DNA of 18,823 bases from CAYUYH01 sp964449175 (lineage in GTDB: Bacteria; Planctomycetota; Phycisphaerae; SM23-33): NCBI GenBank assembly GCA_964449175.1, contig CAYUYH010000015.1, positions 1 to 18,823 on the forward strand, written 5' to 3'. The notes beneath the pieces were generated by a model, which saw only the letters and a program-made list of their open reading frames with translations, was not told the origin of the DNA and ran no database searches. This document shows positions 7,756-16,700 of this stretch, piece by piece. The first letter of the stretch is position 1. Each line of letters starts with the position of its first letter. The position numbers and the translations under genes were made by a program.

Positions 7756-10700
7756 ATGGACCGCGGACTGTCCAGCCTGATCGTTGTCTGTGCGATCGTT
7801 GTCCTCAACTGCGGCGAGGCGGTGGGCCTCCACCGGGAGCAAACCCCCTCGCTCAGTGACCCGAATATGATGGACCCGCCGGCGTGGCTGAGCGATCCCA
7901 GCGTCATGGGCCCGCTGGCGCCTCTGCTGGCTGCCCCGGCGGCCGACGGCGACGGCGACGGCTTCACCGACCTTCAGGAGTGTCTGGGCGGCTCGGATTC
8001 AGGTGATCCCGACAGCACGCCGGAGGCGTTCAACCTGGCGCTGGCCCTGGCAGGGGGCTGGGACACGACCACCGACAGCGACAGCGATATGCACATCGAC
8101 CTGCTGGAGTTCCTGGCCGGGACGAACGCCTTCGACCCCAACAGCGATCCAGGCGGAAGCGTTCAATTGCCGCCCTACATCGAATTCCTCAGCCCGTCGC
8201 TGGGCGCGCAGTTCTCGGGCGAGCTCGCCAAGCTGGCGAAGACGCTGGACTACGACCCGCTGCGAATCTACGCGTACGTCTACAACAACATCGAGCTGGA
8301 GCGGTACAACAAGTCGCGCAAGGGCGCCCTGGCCACCTACCTGACCGGCCGGGGCAACGAGTGGGACCAGTGCTCTCTGCTGATCGCGCTGCTGAGGCTG
8401 TCCGGCGTGCCGGCGCGGTACGTCAGCGCGTCCGGCGTGCGCTACAGGCCATACGAGTACCCCGAGCCGTTCTGTGACAATCTCAGCCCGCAGAAGCAGT
8501 TCGTCGGCGTGCAGGCGTGGATGAGCCCGCTGCCGGGGCTGGCCGCCGCCGGTGCCGATGACCCGACAAAGACATGGGTGCCGCTGACGCCGTGGCTGAA
8601 GACGCAGCAGGTCGCCGCCGGCCTGGACCTGTTCCCGCTCGAGGTCCTGGTGATGGACGACGGCGACCCCTCCGGGGTGACCAAGTACGGCTCGTGGACG
8701 GCTGACACCGCGTACGCGGGCTACTACGGGGCGGGATACGTCAAGAACGCCGGCGCGAGCAGCTCGGACTACGTGCGCTTCACGCCCACGGCGGACGCCG
8801 GGCGATACGCTGTGTACGTCTGCCTGCCCGGCGAGCCGAGCGGCCGGGGGGCGAGCCAGGTCCACGTGGAGGTCTATGATCCGTCATACGGCGCCGAGCA
8901 CTACTACATCAGCAATCCCTATGCGTACGCGTCCTGGCACAGCCTGGGGGCGTGCCGGTTCAGCGGTGGCGGGGGGGCGTATGTGCAGATATGGAACAAC
9001 CCCTCCGACCCCAACGTCACCGTCGCCGACGCCGTCTGCTTCGTCAAGATGGACATACCCGCCGAGCTGGACCTCAGCGATGAGTACCTCAATCCGATGC
9101 CGCCGGACGTCTGCTTCTACCCGATGGACGCGCCCGTCGATCCCGACACGAAGGTCGTGGGCGATTCGTCCACGATGGGCCTGGACGGCGTGGCCAACGT
9201 CGCCCTGCCGCAGGCGGACGGCCACGTAGGCCGGGCGCTGAGCTTCACGAATGACTTCATCACCTTGCCCACGACCGGGCACCCGTTCGGCAGCGATCAC
9301 GGCTCGGTGTCGATGTGGGTCAACTTCACCCACGGCGATACCGACTGCCTGCTGTTCGGCAGACTGAACTCCAGCAACAGGCTCTGGCTGGAGGTGGCCG
9401 CCGGCCGGCCCAGGTTCTTCATCGACGGCGGCGTCAGCCTGGCCCCCAGCGATCCGAGCATCAACGACGGCCGGTGGCATCACCTCGCGGCCACGTGGGA
9501 CAAAGACGCCGGCTCCAACGGGACGGTCGAGCTGTACATCGACGGGCAGTTGGCGGACTCCGGCGAGCACTCGCAGAGGGACTTCGCCTTCTCCGGCGCC
9601 TTCTCCCTGGGCAGCAGGGCATCCGGCGGCGACGCCTACACCGGGGCGATGGACGACGTGCGGATCTACGACCGCGCGCTGAGCGGGGAGGAGGTCCGGG
9701 ACGTCTACCTCGGCGCGCCGTTCGAGGACGAATTCGCGGCCCACACGCAGCAGACGTACCTGGAGTACCTCCAGCAGAAGCTGGTCGACTACCTCGCCGC
9801 CAATCACCCCGGCGAGACGCTCAAGGGTCTCACGCCGGCCAAGCGGACCGTGTATGCCCCCGCGTCGATGATGCCGATGGCCTGGCCGGGGGAGCTGCTG
9901 TTCGCCGGCGATCCCAATCTGACGCCGCTCGACGTCCGCCACGAGGCCGATCCAAACGACCGGGCCTACGTGAGCCTCCGCGCGGACAAGACCGGGCTGC
10001 TCGCCCGCTACCCATTCGAGACGGTCATCTCCTCAGGCCAGAACTGGTGGTGGTACGCGGGCGCGGGCCTGGCGCCCGACTCGGCGGGCTACTGCGGCGG
10101 CGACGATCCGAATAATCCCGGCGTCGCCGGCCCGGCCGGACTCGGCAACGCGCTGGAGTTCATCGGCGACCCCAACAAGGGCGTCATGATGGAGTACCGG
10201 GGAGACGGCGCTCCCTACAGCCTGTTCCACGCGGCGTTCGCGGAACGCTCGGTGGCCATGTGGATATATCCCTATAACCCCTACGCCCCCTTTGGCCAGT
10301 ACGTCTATGACGAGGGGAACAGCGGCAATGGGCTGGCCATCCGGGTCAGGTCGGGAAAGGTCGAGGCGCGGGTCTGCGCGGGGGACCCGAACTCCACGGC
10401 CATCACCGAGAAGTCGCTGGACCCCAGCGCCTGGCAGCACATAGCCGTCGTCTACAGCCCTCACCCGACCGACCCCAACACGAAGAGCCGGCTACGGGTG
10501 TACGTGGACGGAAGCCCTGGCGCCGCAGCCGACTACAACTTCACGGAAGTCGGTTTCCATCCGGACGCGGCGTGGCTGGCCAGGGCGTGCGACTACCATG
10601 CGTTCAGCCAGTATCCGGGAGGCGACAGCTACCAGGGGCGCATCGACGACGTGCGGGTGTATGACCGCGCCCTGTCGGACGACGAGATCACCCAGCTCGC

Positions 10701-13700
10701 CCGCGACCCCGCAGGCGAGAAGGAAGTCCTGTGCGAAAAGAAGCCGTACCTGACGCAATTGGCCGGGCGGCGGTTGACCATGGACTTCGAGGCCGACTCG
10801 CTGCTGCTCGACCCGAACGACCCCAACACTTCGTGCGACGTGCGCCGCGCGGACCTGAGGCTGGATGGCGCAGTCTTCCACAAGGGCCAACCGCAGGTCC
10901 TGACCGCCGAGGATGAGGGCTTCAACCTGGCCTACAAGAGCGCCTTCTCGCCGTATTCCTGGCAGGTTCGGCCGACGATTCGCCCCGACGCGTTCGTGCA
11001 GTTGAGCTTCGACTTCCTTGACGGCTCGCCGCAACTGGTGACTCGACTTTCCCAGGAGCTGGCGGAGATCGCCGCCGAGGACGTCCTAGACCCCAGCAGC
11101 ACGCCCGACGAGCGAGACGACTACCTTGGCCGCTATGCGCGCATCATGGGCGCGACATACGACATCCGCCTGGCCCAGGACCATCGCCTCTCGGCTGCAC
11201 TCGTGCACGGGGAGCCCGAATACGCCGACGGCATCATGTTCAAGGCGATCTGGGCCTACCCGGGCGATCCCAACCACTTCGGCCCTGCCACCAAGGACAT
11301 GGCCAGCGCGTTCCTGTTGCACCCGACCTGGCACATGGACGCGAGGGTCGAGTCCTTCGGCATGCTCAAGGCCACGCCGCCGCCGGGCGAGCCGGAGACG
11401 GCGGAAGACTTCCGCTACCTTTCCATCGGCGCCACACAGGCCTTCGTGGCCGCGGCGCGGCTGCCCGGACACGGCGCCAGCTACAACGAGGGTAGGGTGT
11501 TCGAGGACTGGCAGGGCACGCCGGCGCTGAGCACCATCGCCGGCATCTTCGCCGCACACAGCGACGGCATCGAGGTCAAGACGTTCGAGCCGGGTACCGA
11601 TCCCAATACGATTCGCGACTCGCTCAACCTCGACGGCGCCACCGAGGAGCAGATCGTCTCGGAGGTGGCCGGCGGAGCGACGGTGACCACACCCGTCGGC
11701 GTCGTCGCCATCAAGGACCCCAACACGCACCTGCCGCTGATCCACAGCGACGTGCGGATTGTCGATTCCCCATCCACCAACCTGATCGAGTGGAAGTACG
11801 GCCAATACGGCGGCAGCGAGAGCATCTGGTTCCTGGACATCGACGAGTATTTCAGGCAAGGCGCCGCCAACTACATCGACGCCGACCTGGGCCTGTACGA
11901 CGCGGCGACGTCGGCGATCGGCGATCCGGTGAACATGGTCACGGGCGAGTTCTATCACGAGGAGCTGCCGGACATCTCCATCCGCTCCCGCGGCGTGAAA
12001 CTCCAGCTCGCCCGGACCTACAAGAGCCGGCTCATCTACAACGGCCCGTTCGGGGTCGGCTGGGCGTGGAGCCACGCCGAGCAGCTCACGCTCGACCCCA
12101 ACGATCCAAACGACCCCAACTACGTCGTCTATTATGACGCCGAGCGCCAGCCGCGGCAGTGCAACAGGATCGGCGGCGAATACCTCGGCCCGCCGGGCTC
12201 GACGTTCAGCATCGCCAAGCAGGGCAGCGACTGGGTGCTGACGGAGAAGACTGGCCACAAGATCATCTTCAACGCCCGGGGCTATCTCACTGAGAAGCGC
12301 GACACCAACGGCAACAGGTTGACGTTCGAGCTGGACAGCGATTGGGACTACCGCATCACGGCCATCGTCGATCCCCTCGGCCGCAAGATCACCTTCACCT
12401 ACAACGGCAACGGCAAGATCATCAAGGCCACCGACTTCACGGGCCGGTCGTGCGAGTACGGCTATGACGGGGACGACCTGGTCTGGGCTCAGGACTTAGA
12501 GGGCAACACAGTCCGCTACGAGTACCTCTCCGGCCAGGAGAACCCGACCAACAATCACAACATGTCGCGCTGCATCCTGCCAAGCGGCGACTCGTTGCGG
12601 ATCTACTACTACAAGAACGACACCGTCTCTCACCACACGAACGACAAGGGCGAGACGTTCCACTTCCGCTACAGCTGGCTGAACCACTACGGCGAGACCT
12701 GGAACGAGGCCGGCTACTACCGCAAGGTGTTCTACAACCGCGTGTGGGACGTCGTCCGCGTCCAGACGGAAGACAAGACCATCGAGACCAGCGAGTACGA
12801 CGTCAACCACAACCTGGTCAAGTTCACCGACGGCAACGGCCACGTCACGCTGTATCAGTACGACGACAAGCGCAACCTCCGCGCCAAGCGAGACGCATGC
12901 GGCAACACGTCGTTCTACGGTTACGACCCCAACTACAGCAAGATCGCCTGGACGATCGATCCCTGCGGGGTCAAGAGCGACTACGTTTACGATCCCAACA
13001 ATGGCAATCTCCTCACCAGTTGCGAGCCGAACACGCAGGTGATCGTCCAGACCGATCCGAACTACCCGCTGGGCCACTGGTACGACGTCCAGACGGGCGA
13101 TCCGAACTGGTGGCTGGACCCGGCCTGCGATCCCAACGGCAGCATCGCCGCCGACGAGCGGCTCGTAACCAGTTACAGCTACGACGACTACGGCAACCTG
13201 GCCTCCGTGACGCGGGCCGCGGACGACCCCAACCTCGCCGCCACGACCGAGTACCGCTACGACGTGCTCGCACTGAACCTCGTTGAGGCCGTTGACCCGT
13301 CCGGGCGAACGACTCGCAACGCCTACGACGACCTAGGCCGGGTGATCGCCGTCACAGACCCCGCCGGCCAGACCGTCCAGTACGCCTACAACAACCACGA
13401 TCAGCCCACGCTGGTGATCGACCAGGCCGGGGCCGTCACGAGCTACGTCTACACGCCGCTGCGGCAACTGTTGCGCCAGACCAATCCCCTCGGCGGCATG
13501 ACCCAGTACGAGTACGAGCCGGCGAGGGACCTGGTGGCCGGCGCGAAGGTCGCCAAGGTCACGTACCCGTTGGGCCACTGCGAGACGTTCGCCTACGACG
13601 CGGTCGGCAACCTGATCGCGCGGACCGACAGGAACGGCTGGACCACGGAGTACGAGTACGACGAGCTGAATCGGCCGACGGCCACCATCGACCCGCTCCG

Positions 13701-16700
13701 CAAGACGACGCGGCAGGCTTACGACGGCGTCGGCAACGTCATCGAGTCCACCAACCGCTACGGCGGCGCGACTGAGCTGTCCTACGACGACGCCAATCAA
13801 CTGCTCAACCGCTCCGACCCGCTCGGCCGGCAGATTCACTACGAGTACGACAACTGCGGCCGAGTCACCAAGGAGAAGGTCGCCACCGTTGCGGACCCCA
13901 ACTGGGACGACACGGATGAGTTCTTCGAGACGATCAACCAATACGACCGATGCGGCCGGCTGACGGTGATCTATGAAGGGTTCACTCCGGAAGAGGACCG
14001 CAGGACCACGAAGCGCGCCTACGACTGCCTCGGCCGACTGACTGACGTGACTCGCCACTGGCCCGGGACCATAGGGCAGGAGCCGAACTATAGCAGGATC
14101 TCGTATGAGTACGACCACTGCGACAATCGCGTAGCCGAGACGATCAGCGCCTACGTACCTGCCGGCGGCACGTGGCGGACCGAGAGGACCGTCTCCTACT
14201 CCTACGACGAGCGCGACCAGGTGGTGGAGATGGTCGACGGGCGGGGCATCTCGCACCGCTACGCCTATGACGCGGCCGGGCTGCAAACCCGCGAGTCGGT
14301 AACGGTCGGCAGCCAGGAGCATCACACGCTGACCGACTACGACCTCGCCGGCAACGTCGTCCGCCTCCGCAAGATGGTGGGCGGCGTCGGCGGCGCGCCA
14401 GAGGCTGCGACGTGCGTGGCTGAGACGGCCTTCACCTACAACCTGCGGGGCGAGCTGACCAGCCAGAGCGACGCCGTCGGCGGCACGCGCGGGTTCGAGT
14501 ACGACGGCAACGGACGTCTAGTCGCCGTCGTCGACGAGGAGGGGTTCGTCACACGCAGCTACTACGACGCGATCGGCCGACGCATAGCCACAGCCGACCC
14601 GCTCGGCAACACGACCACGTGGGAACACGAGCTTGATCCCAACGATCCCAACAGCGCCACCGCCCAGGCCGTCGTCACCCCCGAAGGCGCCCGCACAGTC
14701 ACCGAGCTGAACTTAAACGGCGAGATCGTCCGCCGGACCGATCCGATAGGCACTGTGGTGGACTACACTTACGACATCCGCGGCCGGAATACGCAGGTAG
14801 ATGTCACCCCCACCGATGCAGCCGGCCGGACAACCTGGATGGCGTACAACGGCTTCGGCGAGCCGACCTGCACCGAGACATGGGTGACCGGCGAGGTCGT
14901 GGGCATCGGCGAGACGACCATCGCGCTCAAGAGTGTCACGGAGTACGACGAGTTCGGCCGGGCGGTCAAGATCATCGATCTGCGGCAGCGCGTCGTCGAC
15001 CCGAGCGCCCCCAGCTACGTCGAGGTCTTCCGCAGCGAGACGCACCGCGCCTACGACGTGCTGGACCAGGTCGTCCGCGTCGCCGAGGCGGCTGACCCCA
15101 ATGATGGCCTCGCCGCCAGCGACTACGCATACGACGGCAACGGACATCTAGTCGCCGAGATCCGCTACCTCGCCGGCGAGGGCCAGCCCGTTGCGCTCGC
15201 CAGCCGGCTGAGCGAGGACACGCTGCGCGCCCTGGGCGAGCCCAACGCCGCTACCACGCTGCTCGACCCGAACCGCGACGCGATGATCGTAACGCGCTGG
15301 GTGTACGACAGCCTGAACCGCGAGACCCAGCACGTCGACGCCTGGGAGCTGGACGCCAACGCCCAGACCCGCACCACCGCCTACGACGACACCGCCCGCA
15401 GGATGGTCGAGGCGGACCCGTTCGGCATCGCCGCTGCCGTCGAGTACGACAAGGCCGGGCGGAAGACCACCCAGGGCTACTGGACCGGCTTGGCGGTCGG
15501 CGCCGGCGCGACGCAGTTCGACTACGACCGCCGCGGGCTGGTTACCGAGGTCTCGCGCAGCGGCATCTACCCGCTGAAGAACACCTACGACGAAGTCGGC
15601 CGAGTCACTCACGTCTACCGCGGCAACGACCTGCTCAGCGAGCAGACCTACGACCGTGACAGCCGAGTTGAGAGTCGCCGGGAGCACCGCTCCGCCGAGA
15701 CGAACTACCAGACCGCCTTCGATTACGACTTCGCCGGTCGCGTCACCTGCCTGACCGAGGCAGTCGATGATCCGAATGAGGTCCAGACCGGCTACACCTA
15801 CGACGGCTTCGGCAACCTCAGGACCATCGTCGACGGGCGGTTCTACGGCGCCGCCGACCCCAACGATCCCAACGACCCCAACGTCGCCGCCAGGTACGTG
15901 TATGACAACCTCGACCGCTGCGTCACGGACTACGACGCCGGCGGCGTCAACGACGGCGACGCCGAGACGAGCCTCTACGACAGGTTCGACCCCGGTGAAC
16001 CCAATCTGCGCTTCGCGGAGACGACGCTGCGCGACGGCGTGGTCGTCCGCCGGGCGTACGACCGGCTTGGCCGGCTGGCCCGCGTCGAGGTCGACCCCAA
16101 CGACGGCGGCGGCTTCGGCATCGAGCAGACGTTCACCTACGACAGCCTGTCGCGGATGATCACGGCCGTCGACTACAACGGCGACTACTCCGGCGGCAGC
16201 AAGGCCCGCGCCGTCCAATACGCCTACGACAAGTTCAGCCGCACGATCAGCGAGGACAACGGCACGGTCAGCGGCCCACAGCGGGACTTCTTCGGCGAGT
16301 TCGACGTCACGACGGCCTACGCGGCCTTGCCCGCCGACCCGAACTTCTCCCTCTGCAAGACCGTCACCTACGGCGACCCGAACGGCGCGGACATGGTCGT
16401 CGAGCGCCGGTACGACACGCGCGGGCGGCTCGGCCAGGTCCGCGAGTCCGGCGGGACGGTCTTCGCCGAGTACGGCTACGACGACCTCGACCGCCTGACC
16501 ACAACCGACTTCGCCAACGGCGTGCAACTGAAGATCGACTACGAAGTCTCCTATGGCCGGGAGGAGAACCGCTACTACGGCAACGGCGATCCGAGCGTCT
16601 ACCGGATGGCCACCACATACGACCGCCAGGGCAACGTCGGGACCGAGACCATCCGCTATCGCGACGACGGGCAGTTCACGCGGAACTACGCCTACGACGC

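Noticed and set aside
7789..7830. Lipoprotein signal (VVLNC) in the RHS protein leader.
   Set aside because: Asn before the Cys does not fit a lipobox; an ordinary signal peptidase site after GEA is more likely.
8371..8373. Cys206 as a transglutaminase nucleophile.
   Set aside because: Alignment of the LLxALLRxxGxPAR helix puts the nucleophile four residues earlier, where Glu202 lies; the usual His and Asp positions are also changed.
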